DNA from: Deltaproteobacteria bacterium | GTDB lineage: Bacteria > SAR324 > NAC60-12 | Assembly (NCBI GenBank): GCA_002707655.1 | Contig: PANO01000020.1 | Coordinates: 8,011 to 14,124 of the forward strand | DNA length: 6,114 nt | Direction: 5' to 3' | Part shown: piece after piece, positions 1 to 6,114 of the stretch | Position numbering within the stretch: the first letter of the stretch is position 1 | Layout of the letters: every line of letters begins with the position of its first letter | Position numbers and translations under genes: made by a program | The notes under the pieces: generated by a model | Seen by the model: the letters and a program-made list of their open reading frames with translations, nothing else | What the model was told of the DNA's origin: nothing | The model's database searches: none

Positions 1-927
1 AAGTGCTTCGATGTTTTCCGGTGAGATCAAGCAGGCCTCGTCGGCACGGGGGCAGCGGGTGCGGAAGGCACAACCCTGCGGAAGATGGAGCAGCGACGGG
101 GTCATCCCCGGAATCTGATGGAGGCGCTGGCCCCGCCGATTATGCGCAGGAACCGAACCAATCAACCCGTGGGTGTAGGGATGCAGCGGCTGATCGAGCA
201 CTTCGTCCACGGTGCCGCTTTCGACAATCCGGCCCGCGTACATCACGCAAATCTTGTCCGCAAGTCCAGCCACCACTGCGAGATCGTGCGTGATCCAAAT
301 CAGTGCGGTTCCAGATTCGCGGCAAAGCCGCTGCACCTCATGGAGAATCTGCCCCTGGATGGTCACATCAAGCGCGGTGGTCGGTTCGTCGGCAATGATC
401 AAATCCGGCTTGTTGAGCAGGGCAATCGCAATAGCGACACGCTGGCGCATCCCTCCGGAGAACTGGTGGGGATACGCCTGAAGCCTTTCGTCCGGAGAGG
501 GAATGCCCACTTGTCCCAACACATCCCGCGCCTGCTGACGTGCCACCTTGCGCCCAACCTGTTTGTGCGCCAGAATGGCCTCAATCATCTGCGTGTCGAT
601 ACGCAGCACAGGATTGAGCGTCATCATCGGATCCTGAAAGACCATCGCCATACGGTTGCCACGAATCCGGCGCATTTGCTCTTCCGGGAGACCAATGAGT
701 TCTTTTCCATTGAACCGAATCTGCCCGCCAACCACCCGCCCCGGAGGGTCCACCAAGCCGAGAATCGAAAAGCCCGTCACCGATTTTCCGGAACCAGACT
801 CCCCGACCAAGCCGAGAATCTGGCCCGGTGCCACCGTGAAACCCACCCCTTCCACCGCCTTTGCCACTCCAGCGCGAGTGAAGAAGTGGGTTTGGAGATT
901 CCGGACTTCCAGTGTAGCTTGGGACAT
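1..927 (-). CDS. Peptide/opine-type ABC importer ATPase, DppD/OppD-like (partial, C-terminus missing)
   Basis: Cytoplasmic ATPase that powers the importer encoded upstream. I translated the minus strand from the ATG at 927-925. It stays open for 309 codons to the window edge, so only the last roughly 15-30 residues of a usual 325-340 residue DppD/OppD protein are missing. All ABC motifs are intact: Walker A GESGSGKS (residues 42-49), Q-loop Gln98, signature FSGGMRQR (156-163), Walker B LIIADE (176-181), D-loop ALD (185-187) and H-loop His214. The C-terminal oligopeptide-transporter extension is present, with Cys286, Cys292 and Cys299 in the pattern GCxFRTRCPxAxxxC. The start lies 2 bases after the stop of the preceding permease gene with no clear Shine-Dalgarno, which suggests translational coupling. 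The partner ATPase (DppF/OppF type) probably follows beyond the left edge. Family assignment is sure; the substrate is not known. Confidence 0.95.
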   Translation of the reverse strand, partial: MSQATLEVRNLQTHFFTRAGVAKAVEGVGFTVAPGQILGLVGESGSGKSVTGFSILGLVDPPGRVVGGQIRFNGKELIGLPEEQMRRIRGNRMAMVFQDPMMTLNPVLRIDTQMIEAILAHKQVGRKVARQQARDVLGQVGIPSPDERLQAYPHQFSGGMRQRVAIAIALLNKPDLIIADEPTTALDVTIQGQILHEVQRLCRESGTALIWITHDLAVVAGLADKICVMYAGRIVESGTVDEVLDQPLHPYTHGLIGSVPAHNRRGQRLHQIPGMTPSLLHLPQGCAFRTRCPRADEACLISPENIEAL

Positions 928-929
928 CC

Positions 930-1850
930 CTACTTCTGCAAGCGCGGGTTGAGGACATCCCGAAGTTGGTCGCCCACAAGGTTGATCGTGACAATGGTGA
1001 TCAGCAGGGCGATGCCGGGAAAGAAGCTGATCCAGTATTTTTGGCTCAGCATGTACTCAAATCCGTTAGCAATCAGCAATCCCAGTGAGGGTTCGGTGAT
1101 CGGCAGTCCGATGCCGAGAAAGCTCAGCGTTGCCTCTAGCGAGATCGCATGGGCGATCTGTAGCGTTCCCACCACGATCAGCGGCGGCAGGCAATTGGGC
1201 AGAAGGTGCCGGAAGACAATGCGACGGTGGCTTAGCGCTAGACACGTCGCAGCCTCAATGTACTCCTTCTGTCGCTCCACCAAGGCACTGCCACGCACGG
1301 TACGGGCGTAGTAGGCCCACTGCACCACCACCAGCGCGACGATGATCTTATCCACCCCCTTGCCCAGCACCGCGACCAGCACCAGCGCCACAAGAATCGC
1401 CGGAAAGCTGAGTTGCAGATCGACCACCCGCATGATCAGGGTTTCCGTCTTTCCTCCAAAATAAGCTGCAATCAACCCAACCGCCCCACCAATGCAAAGT
1501 GCAATCAAACCACTCACAACCCCCACGCCAAGGCTAGTCCGAAGTCCGTAGAAGATCGCACTGAGCAGGTCGCGCCCGGCGCCGTCGGTGCCGAGCCAGA
1601 AGGTCATGCCGGTGTAACCCTCTGTGCCTGGAGGCAGGCGGCTGTCCATCACATCCACCACGGCAAGATCGTAGGGATCAGTCGGAGAAATGACAGAAGC
1701 GAACACTCCAATGAAGAGGATCACCAGCAGCACAGCGAAGGCCACTGTAGCGATCCGACTTTCAAAGTAGTCCGCTACGAACCGTTGGAAGGGAGTCTGC
1801 ATTTTGACGATGTTTTGCGCAGGGTTCACTTCGTTTTGGAGAGTTGTCAT
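930..1850 (-). CDS. ABC transporter permease, DppC/OppC-like
   Basis: Second inner-membrane permease subunit of the importer, 306 residues, a normal length for DppC. A cytoplasmic N-terminal segment (residues 1-33, OppC N-terminal type) precedes about six hydrophobic spans near 35-54, 106-130, 139-163, 168-183, 221-245 and 276-295. The motif WLGTDGAGRD (85-93 region), typical of DppC proteins, is present. The EAA coupling loop, which docks on the ATPase, runs from Glu199-Ala-Ala to HLLPN (215-219). The usually conserved glycine of that loop is Ala205 here. The start ATG lies 7 bases after the stop of the DppB-like gene, and the stop is 2 bases before the ATPase start, so the three genes are probably translated from one message. 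There is no strong ribosome-binding site. Met17 is a possible but less likely start. Confidence 0.95.
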   Translation of the reverse strand: MTTLQNEVNPAQNIVKMQTPFQRFVADYFESRIATVAFAVLLVILFIGVFASVISPTDPYDLAVVDVMDSRLPPGTEGYTGMTFWLGTDGAGRDLLSAIFYGLRTSLGVGVVSGLIALCIGGAVGLIAAYFGGKTETLIMRVVDLQLSFPAILVALVLVAVLGKGVDKIIVALVVVQWAYYARTVRGSALVERQKEYIEAATCLALSHRRIVFRHLLPNCLPPLIVVGTLQIAHAISLEATLSFLGIGLPITEPSLGLLIANGFEYMLSQKYWISFFPGIALLITIVTINLVGDQLRDVLNPRLQK

Positions 1851-1857
1851 GTCCGGG

Positions 1858-2835
1858 TCAGGTCTTGAGATCCTGCAAGCGCACGCGGGGATCGAGGATC
1901 GAGTAGAGGATGTCCACGACTAGGTTGATGGTCACAAACATCAACACAATGATCATCAGGTACGCCACAACCACGGGGCGGTCCAGCAGATGGATCGAGT
2001 CAATGATCAGCTTGCCCATCCCCGGCCACGCGAACACCGTCTCGGTTACAACCGAGAAGGCGATCAGCCCGCCCAACTCCAAGCCCAGCACGGTCACGAC
2101 TGGAATGAGAATGTTCTTGAGCAAATGTACCAAGATGAGCCGGGATTCACTCAATCCCTTGGCGCGGGCAAATTTCATGTAGTCCTGATGAACCACCTCG
2201 CGGGTACCCGCCCGTGCAAGCCGGATCACCAACGACATCTTGAACAAGGAGAGGTTGAGCGCGGGCATCAGTAAATGCGACAGCCCGTCGAGTGTCAGAA
2301 AACTGACCTCGATGCCGTTCACCAAGACGGTGTCCCCGCGTCCAGTGGACGGTAGCCAGCCCAGCATCACCGCGAAGACCATGATCATCATCAGTCCCAC
2401 CCAGAAGGTCGGGAGGCTGAAGCCCAAGATTGAGCCGGCCATAATCGTGCGACTGAGCTTCGATTCCGGCTTCAACCCCGCATAGATTCCGAGTGGAATG
2501 CCGACGAGGACAGCCATGAACAGAGCGGCAAAAGCCAGTTCCAGCGTTGCAGGCATCCGCTGAATGATGAGTTTCAGTGCAGGTGTTCCAAAAATGAAAG
2601 ACTTGCCGAGGTCTCCCTGTAGGGCGTTGAGGAGAAAGTGCCCATATTGTTCCGGAAGCGGCTTGTCCAAACCAAAATCCCGGATCACCCGATCAATCTC
2701 CGCCTGATCCGCCTCTGGATTGACAAGCATATCCACGGGATCGCCGACGACGTTGACGCCGACAAACACCAACAGCGACATCACCAGCACCACCACAAAA
2801 CTTTGCAGCAACCGGCGGATGATGAAAACCGACAC
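1858..2835 (-). CDS. ABC transporter permease, DppB/OppB-like
   Basis: First inner-membrane permease subunit, 325 residues, close to the usual DppB length. It opens with the typical short N-terminus and a first membrane span (residues 10-30). A periplasmic region follows that carries the family pattern GLDKPLPEQY (55-64), then GDLGKS (74-79), and then spans near 97-120, 130-160, 186-206, 239-265 and 287-312. The coupling loop reads ARAKGLSESR (223-232) followed by HLLKN (237-241), and the conserved glycine Gly227 is kept. The start is a GTG: an in-frame TAA at 2850-2848 lies 15 bases upstream, and no ATG, TTG or other GTG occurs between them, while the next Met is residue 19, inside the first span. 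No good Shine-Dalgarno precedes the GTG. The gene follows the binding-protein gene after 72 bases that contain a stem-loop. Confidence 0.95.
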   Translation of the reverse strand: MSVFIIRRLLQSFVVVLVMSLLVFVGVNVVGDPVDMLVNPEADQAEIDRVIRDFGLDKPLPEQYGHFLLNALQGDLGKSFIFGTPALKLIIQRMPATLELAFAALFMAVLVGIPLGIYAGLKPESKLSRTIMAGSILGFSLPTFWVGLMMIMVFAVMLGWLPSTGRGDTVLVNGIEVSFLTLDGLSHLLMPALNLSLFKMSLVIRLARAGTREVVHQDYMKFARAKGLSESRLILVHLLKNILIPVVTVLGLELGGLIAFSVVTETVFAWPGMGKLIIDSIHLLDRPVVVAYLMIIVLMFVTINLVVDILYSILDPRVRLQDLKT

Positions 2836-2866
2836 AGTGGGATTGCGTTAAAAAATAAGGCAGGTA

Positions 2867-2894
2867 AAGGCGGTCATCCTCAGACGACCGCCTT
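2867..2894 (-). promoter_or_regulatory. Intercistronic stem-loop between binding-protein and permease genes
   Basis: A perfect 9-bp inverted repeat, AAGGCGGTC at 2867-2875 and GACCGCCTT at 2886-2894, encloses a 10-base loop. It starts 13 bases after the TAA of the binding-protein gene and ends 31 bases before the GTG of the permease gene. On the transcribed strand a run of six T (2855-2850) follows, but 11 bases after the stem, so this is not a textbook intrinsic terminator. In binding-protein-dependent transport operons such a hairpin often protects the 3' end of the binding-protein message or lets only part of the transcripts continue, giving more binding protein than permease. That role is inferred here; the inverted repeat itself is seen directly. 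Confidence 0.65.
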
Positions 2895-2907
2895 GATGAG
2901 TGACGAG

Positions 2908-4485
2908 TTACTGAGTAAACACGTCGGAATACACGGTGGCTTCGTCCGTGCGGGCATTGTACTTGATGCCTGTGCGAGCTGCCCAGGTGTTCACCTGATA
3001 GTGTAGCGGGATGATGCCCAAGTCGTTAATAGCCATCTCCGTAGCTTTTTCCAGTAGATTCTTGCGCTTGGCGTCATCCACGGTAGCCAGTGCATCTTCC
3101 ACCAAGCGATCCACCTCCGGATTTGAGTAGCGCCCACGATTGGACGCGCCGAAGCCTCGTGACTTGTCATAGGTGTGCAGCAGCGACTTAAGTGGTGAAG
3201 AAGCTTCACCCGTACCTGCACCCCAACCAACAAGGATGAAACTGAATTCCGGGGTTTTGTTTGGCCCACCTCGTGATGCCCGGTTGAAATAAATGCTCTT
3301 CGGCATGGTTTCCACCGTCGTCTTGATGCCAATGCGTGTCAGCATCTGGGCCACTGCCTCGCAAATTTTCGCATCGTTGATGTAGCGGTCGTTCGGACCG
3401 TGGATGGTCAACTGAAAGCCGTTGGGAACTCCCGCTTCGGCCAGCAGTTTCTTCGCACCAGCCGGGTCATAGGCTTCCGGCTTCAGGTTCGGGCTGACTC
3501 CGAAGAAGCCGTCTGGAAGCAGCTGCCCAGCCTTGATCGCCACGCCTTCCATCACCCGGTCCACGATCGCATCGCGGCGAATCGCCTTAGAGATCGCCTT
3601 GCGAACACGCAAGTCCTTCAGCGGATTCTTGATGGCTCCGCCATTCTTTGATTTCACAAACGGCGAATCATCACGGTCATGGTCAAGGTGCAGGTAGATC
3701 ACCCGATTGGAAATGCCTTGGCTGAGTTCGACGCCCGACTCACTTTTCAGATGGGTGATATCGGTAGTCGGCACGTTGTCAATGAAGTCCACATCCCCGG
3801 CGAGCAAGGCGGCAACACGGGCAGGTGACGACTTGATGGGCTTAATCACGATGCGCTTCCATTCGGGCTTCTCCCCCCAGTAATTCTCGTTGCGCTCCAA
3901 AATCAAGCGGTCTCCGGGCACCCACTCGATAAACCTGAACTTGCCGGTACCGATGGTGGCTTTGCCGCTGTTGTAGTCCTCCGTGGTCGCGCCGTCTCCG
4001 TGCTTCTTGGAGATGATGCTAAAGGTGGACATGTCGTTCGGCATCAACGGATAGGGTCGTTCGGTTTTGATGTGAACGGTGTGATCGCCCACCTTGGAGA
4101 TCGTCTTGCCCTTGAGGTAGGTGCCGAAGCTCGAAGGGGAGCTCGGGACGTTCGGTGCCCGCTGAAAGGTGAAGACCACGTCATCGGCGGTAAACGGGCT
4201 ACCATCGTGAAACTTCACACCCTTGCGCAGCTTGAACTCCCACGTCAGGTCATTGATCGCCTTCCACGAAACCGCCAGCCCAGGCAGCAGTTGCTGCTTG
4301 GAATCGGTCATGATCAGGCGGTCGAAAATTTCTCGGGACAGCGCATTATTGGGTCCAAGGTTGTGGTAATGCGGATCGATAGCGGAGGGTTCGGACTTGA
4401 TGCCCGCCCTCAATTCCTGCGCCGCAGCGTTTCCAGCAACCAACAGGGTGCCGAGTGTCAGCACAATGCAAAGCAGTCGTTTCAT
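2908..4485 (-). CDS. Periplasmic substrate-binding protein, SBP_bac_5 (DppA/OppA-like) family
   Basis: Periplasmic receptor that delivers substrate to the permeases, 525 residues from the chosen start. A Sec signal peptide is clear: Lys-Arg at residues 2-3, a hydrophobic core (4-18) and a probable cut after Ala20-Ala-Ala22. No lipobox is seen; Cys6 lies inside the core. Family hallmarks are the WEFKLRKGVKFHDGSPFTADDV region (82-103), GTGKFRF (179-185) and DLRVRKAISKAI (291-302). In the ligand pocket the stretch GWGAGTGEASS (420-430) stands where DppA has GWTGD and OppA has GWCAD, so the aspartate that binds a peptide's amino end is replaced by Gly. The start was set at the ATG at 4485 because AGGGAG lies 4 bases upstream and the product has a normal signal peptide. 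An ATG at 4506 (7 residues longer, GAGG 4 bases upstream) cannot be excluded. First gene of the operon. Confidence 0.93.
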   Translation of the reverse strand: MKRLLCIVLTLGTLLVAGNAAAQELRAGIKSEPSAIDPHYHNLGPNNALSREIFDRLIMTDSKQQLLPGLAVSWKAINDLTWEFKLRKGVKFHDGSPFTADDVVFTFQRAPNVPSSPSSFGTYLKGKTISKVGDHTVHIKTERPYPLMPNDMSTFSIISKKHGDGATTEDYNSGKATIGTGKFRFIEWVPGDRLILERNENYWGEKPEWKRIVIKPIKSSPARVAALLAGDVDFIDNVPTTDITHLKSESGVELSQGISNRVIYLHLDHDRDDSPFVKSKNGGAIKNPLKDLRVRKAISKAIRRDAIVDRVMEGVAIKAGQLLPDGFFGVSPNLKPEAYDPAGAKKLLAEAGVPNGFQLTIHGPNDRYINDAKICEAVAQMLTRIGIKTTVETMPKSIYFNRASRGGPNKTPEFSFILVGWGAGTGEASSPLKSLLHTYDKSRGFGASNRGRYSNPEVDRLVEDALATVDDAKRKNLLEKATEMAINDLGIIPLHYQVNTWAARTGIKYNARTDEATVYSDVFTQ

Positions 4486-4489
4486 GATT

Positions 4490-4495
4490 CTCCCT
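4490..4495 (-). promoter_or_regulatory. Ribosome-binding site of the substrate-binding protein gene
   Basis: AGGGAG on the minus strand, 4 bases before the ATG at 4485. It favours that start over the ATG at 4506, which has a shorter GAGG (4514-4511), also 4 bases upstream. Both sites are usable, so the choice rests partly on the more typical signal-peptide length from 4485. Confidence 0.6.
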
Positions 4496-4572
4496 GAGAA
4501 AGCCATGAAGCCTCATGCCCCATGACAGATTGACGATTTAGGCAAATCCGGACCTTCCGGAACCACCAAGGA

Positions 4573-4601
4573 TAAGGTTATGGTCTAGTGGACTGACCTT
4601 A
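4573..4601. repeat. Inverted repeat, candidate operator
   Basis: TAAGGT at 4573-4578 and its exact reverse complement ACCTTA at 4596-4601 flank a 17-base spacer. Overlapping it, GGTC (4582-4585) and GACC (4595-4598) make a second imperfect dyad. The position, midway between two divergent genes, suits a regulator site. The arms are short enough to arise by chance, so the operator role is only inferred. Confidence 0.3.
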
Positions 4602-4639
4602 ATTGCACAAGGTGAAAATCACACGAGGGTGCATTACAG

Positions 4640-4668
4640 TTGAACGGGGGCGCAAAACCGACTAACGT
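4640..4668 (+). promoter_or_regulatory. Candidate sigma-70-like promoter for the deacylase gene
   Basis: TTGAAC (4640-4645) and TAACGT (4663-4668) are separated by 17 bases. The -35 box matches the first four bases of TTGACA; the -10 box matches only three of six positions. If real, transcription would begin around 4675 and only the ATG at 4718 could serve as the start. A weak match, given as the best candidate seen. Confidence 0.22.
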
Positions 4669-4717
4669 GTTCTCAGTGATTAACTACCGTTCATCCTCAA
4701 TTCTGGACCCAACTGCC

Positions 4718-5683
4718 ATGCCCGCTACAGACGATCTCACTTATCCCGTCTCGCTCACGCCTCCGGATATTTCCGCCTACCGTGCGGGCAACACCGGGGT
4801 TGAGTACGTCCATCAGTTCGACTCCGGAAAACCGGGAGCGCATGTGATGGTCAGTGCGGTGGTGCATGGCAACGAGTTGTGCGGAGCCATCGCCGTTGAC
4901 CACCTCCTGCAAAACGGTGTGCGCCCGCTACAGGGCAAACTCACGCTGGCGTTCATGAATGTTGTCGCCTACCACAGCTTTGATCCGGACACCCCCACTG
5001 CCTCCCGCTTTGTCGAGGAGGACTTCAATCGGCTCTGGACCAAGGAGGTGCTGGAGGGCGACCGCGACAGCGTGGAACTGCGACGAGCGCGAGCAATGCA
5101 TCCCATAGTGGAAACCGTGGACCTGCTGCTGGACATCCACTCGATGCAGACGGCGACCACGCCCTTGATGATGGCCGGACCGCTCGCCAAGGGCCGGGAA
5201 CTCGCCAAAACGATTGGAATTCCAGAAGTCGCCGTGACCGACTGGGGGCACAAGGCGGGTCGGCGGATGCGCGACTACGAGGGATTTTCCGATCCGGACA
5301 GCCCCAAGAACGCCCTGTTGATTGAATGTGGACAGCATTGGGAAGCAAGCAGTGCAGAATTGGCAATCACGGCAGCATGGCGATTCCTCTGGGCAACCGG
5401 GGTGATTTCGAAAGAAACCGTCACTCCTCACCTGCGCGTGGCCCCTCCTGCCCAGCAACGCTTCATCGAGGTTTCCGGACCCTACACCATCCAGACCACT
5501 TCGTTTCGTTTCGTCGAGTCGTTTGTCGGGCTTGAAGTCATTCCCGCTGCCGGAACCGTCATCGGTCACGATGGTGACCAGCCCGTCACCACCCCCTACG
5601 ATAATTGCGTCCTCATCATGCCCTCCCGCCGCCAAACTCCGGGTGCCTCAGCAGTGCGCTTCGGAAAGTTCTTGGATGGCTAA
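4718..5683 (+). CDS. Zinc-dependent deacylase, succinylglutamate desuccinylase/aspartoacylase (AstE/AspA) family
   Basis: Predicted cytoplasmic metal-dependent hydrolase of 321 residues that would remove an acyl group from an amino compound by cutting an amide bond; the substrate is unknown. The M14-like active site is complete: zinc ligands His50 and Glu53 in HGNE (50-53), the substrate-binding DFNR (102-105), the third zinc ligand His141 in DIHS (139-142), and the catalytic Glu203 in LIECGQHW (201-208). The C-terminal part (about 245-305) matches the beta domain seen in this family. The ATG at 4718 is chosen because the conserved family sequence begins soon after it. An upstream in-frame TTG at 4640, preceded by GAGGGT 9 bases away, would add 26 residues and remains possible. 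The gene is divergent from the transporter operon and is followed 63 bases later by the aldolase gene, which suggests a shared catabolic role. It is not clearly AstE, AspA or the ectoine deacetylase DoeB. Confidence 0.88.
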   Translation: MPATDDLTYPVSLTPPDISAYRAGNTGVEYVHQFDSGKPGAHVMVSAVVHGNELCGAIAVDHLLQNGVRPLQGKLTLAFMNVVAYHSFDPDTPTASRFVEEDFNRLWTKEVLEGDRDSVELRRARAMHPIVETVDLLLDIHSMQTATTPLMMAGPLAKGRELAKTIGIPEVAVTDWGHKAGRRMRDYEGFSDPDSPKNALLIECGQHWEASSAELAITAAWRFLWATGVISKETVTPHLRVAPPAQQRFIEVSGPYTIQTTSFRFVESFVGLEVIPAAGTVIGHDGDQPVTTPYDNCVLIMPSRRQTPGASAVRFGKFLDG

Positions 5684-5746
5684 AGCAGCAGACGCGAAGC
5701 ATTGATCCCCGGATCGTCATTTTCTGAAACTCAAACCATCAAGCCC

Positions 5747-6114
5747 ATGCGCGAAAACCTTTTGAAAACCAAGTGGGAGTCCGGAGGCTGGACTCTCAAC
5801 GGTTGGCTCGGAATCCCCAGCAGCATTTCTGCCGAAATGATGGCTCAAGCAGGCTGGGATTCCCTGACCGTTGACCTTCAGCACGGCCTGATTGACTACA
5901 CAACCGCGCTCCCGATGCTCCAAGCGATTTCTACCACCTCGGTCGTGCCTCTGGCGCGAGTGCCGTGGAACGAACCCGGCATCATCATGAAACTGCTTGA
6001 TGCCGGATGCTACGGCATCATCTGCCCGATGATCAACACGCGGGAACAAGCCGAGGCGTTCGTGCGTTCCAGCAAGTACCCTCCACTAGGCGAGCGCAGT
6101 TGGGGGCCGCACCG
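5747..6114 (+). CDS. HpcH/HpaI-family class II aldolase (partial, N-terminal 122 residues)
   Basis: Start of a metal-dependent aldolase of the HpaI / 2-dehydro-3-deoxyglucarate aldolase / citrate lyase beta type. These enzymes reversibly split 2-oxo-4-hydroxy acids into pyruvate (or a similar oxoacid) and an aldehyde. The frame is open from the ATG at 5747 to the right edge. Visible motifs are NGWLGIPS (18-25), VDLQHG with the catalytic His46 (42-47), LARVPW with the substrate-binding Arg71 (69-74), LDAGCYGIICPM (84-95) and YPPLGERSWGP (111-121). The metal ligands known from HpaI (Glu and Asp further along) lie outside the window, so activity cannot be judged. The start fits the family, whose members often begin MREN. 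No good Shine-Dalgarno precedes it. It lies 63 bases after the deacylase gene on the same strand and is probably co-transcribed. The exact substrate is unknown. Confidence 0.9.
   Translation, partial: MRENLLKTKWESGGWTLNGWLGIPSSISAEMMAQAGWDSLTVDLQHGLIDYTTALPMLQAISTTSVVPLARVPWNEPGIIMKLLDAGCYGIICPMINTREQAEAFVRSSKYPPLGERSWGPH

Larger units (their letters stand above)
4486..4717. promoter_or_regulatory. Divergent intergenic control region
   Basis: This 232-base stretch separates the minus-strand transporter operon from the plus-strand deacylase gene, so it should hold promoters for both directions. It contains three short dyads: TCCGG-N5-CCGGA (4547-4561), TAAGGT-N17-ACCTTA (4573-4601) and TGCAC-N20-GTGCA (4604-4633). 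On the minus strand TTGTGC (4608-4603) is followed after 17 bases by TAGACC, a poor match to a sigma-70 promoter. No convincing strong promoter is seen for the transporter operon. No regulator gene is encoded here, so the controlling protein lies elsewhere. Confidence 0.5.

Noticed and set aside
85..1311. 408-codon open frame on the plus strand
   Set aside because: It lies opposite the ATPase and second permease genes, whose minus-strand frames carry intact ABC motifs and membrane spans. Its translation is rich in His, Arg and Pro and has no recognisable domain, so it is an antisense shadow.
4000..4497. 165-codon open frame on the plus strand near the control region
   Set aside because: It is antisense to the N-terminal third of the binding-protein gene, including its signal peptide, and matches no family I recognise.
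5502..5519. Short TTTCG tandem repeats
   Set aside because: They lie within the deacylase coding frame, where they encode ordinary Phe, Arg and Val codons, and are too short to be a meaningful repeat.
4928..5635. 235-codon open frame on the minus strand
   Set aside because: It is antisense to the deacylase gene, which shows a complete zinc active site. The antisense product is low in recognisable structure and rich in Gly and Asp from the reversed codons.
4640..5683. Assignment of the deacylase as ectoine-pathway DoeB or as AstE of arginine catabolism
   Set aside because: Only family-level motifs support it. None of the other ectoine or AST pathway genes are in the window, so a specific name would be a guess.
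5704..5715. GATCC-CC-GGATC palindrome between deacylase and aldolase genes, followed by a short T-rich stretch
   Set aside because: The stem is only 4-5 bp with almost no loop and the T stretch is short and interrupted, so it is not a credible terminator. Chance occurrence is likely.

Overview
The window shows a Gram-negative bacterium, most likely a member of the Pseudomonadota. It has a periplasmic substrate-binding protein with a cleavable signal peptide, an Opp/Dpp-type ABC importer and moderately GC-rich genes. The species cannot be named from this sequence. The window is densely coding and has no tRNA, rRNA, CRISPR array, insertion sequence or phage gene that I can see.

Layout. Positions 1-4485 are one operon on the minus strand. 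It is transcribed from right to left: a substrate-binding protein of the SBP_bac_5 family (2908-4485), a first permease (1858-2835), a second permease (930-1850), and a first ATPase that runs off the left edge (1-927). The second ATPase (DppF/OppF type) is expected just outside the window. The permease and ATPase genes are separated by only 7 and 2 bases. The binding-protein gene is separated from the first permease gene by 72 bases that hold a perfect 9-bp stem-loop.

Positions 4486-4717 are a divergent control region with several short inverted repeats. To its right, two genes run on the plus strand: a zinc-dependent deacylase/amidohydrolase of the succinylglutamate desuccinylase/aspartoacylase (AstE/AspA) family (4718-5683) and the first 122 codons of an HpcH/HpaI-family class II aldolase (5747 to the right edge).

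How the genes may work together (inference). The importer brings in a small peptide-like or acylated compound, the deacylase cleaves an amide bond, and the aldolase cleaves a 2-oxo-hydroxy acid further along. In the binding protein, the aspartate that E. coli DppA and OppA use to hold the free amino end of a peptide appears to be missing. This fits a substrate with a blocked amino group, such as an N-acyl amino acid, better than an ordinary dipeptide. Each protein belongs to a well-known family. The open question is the substrate of the cluster as a whole.
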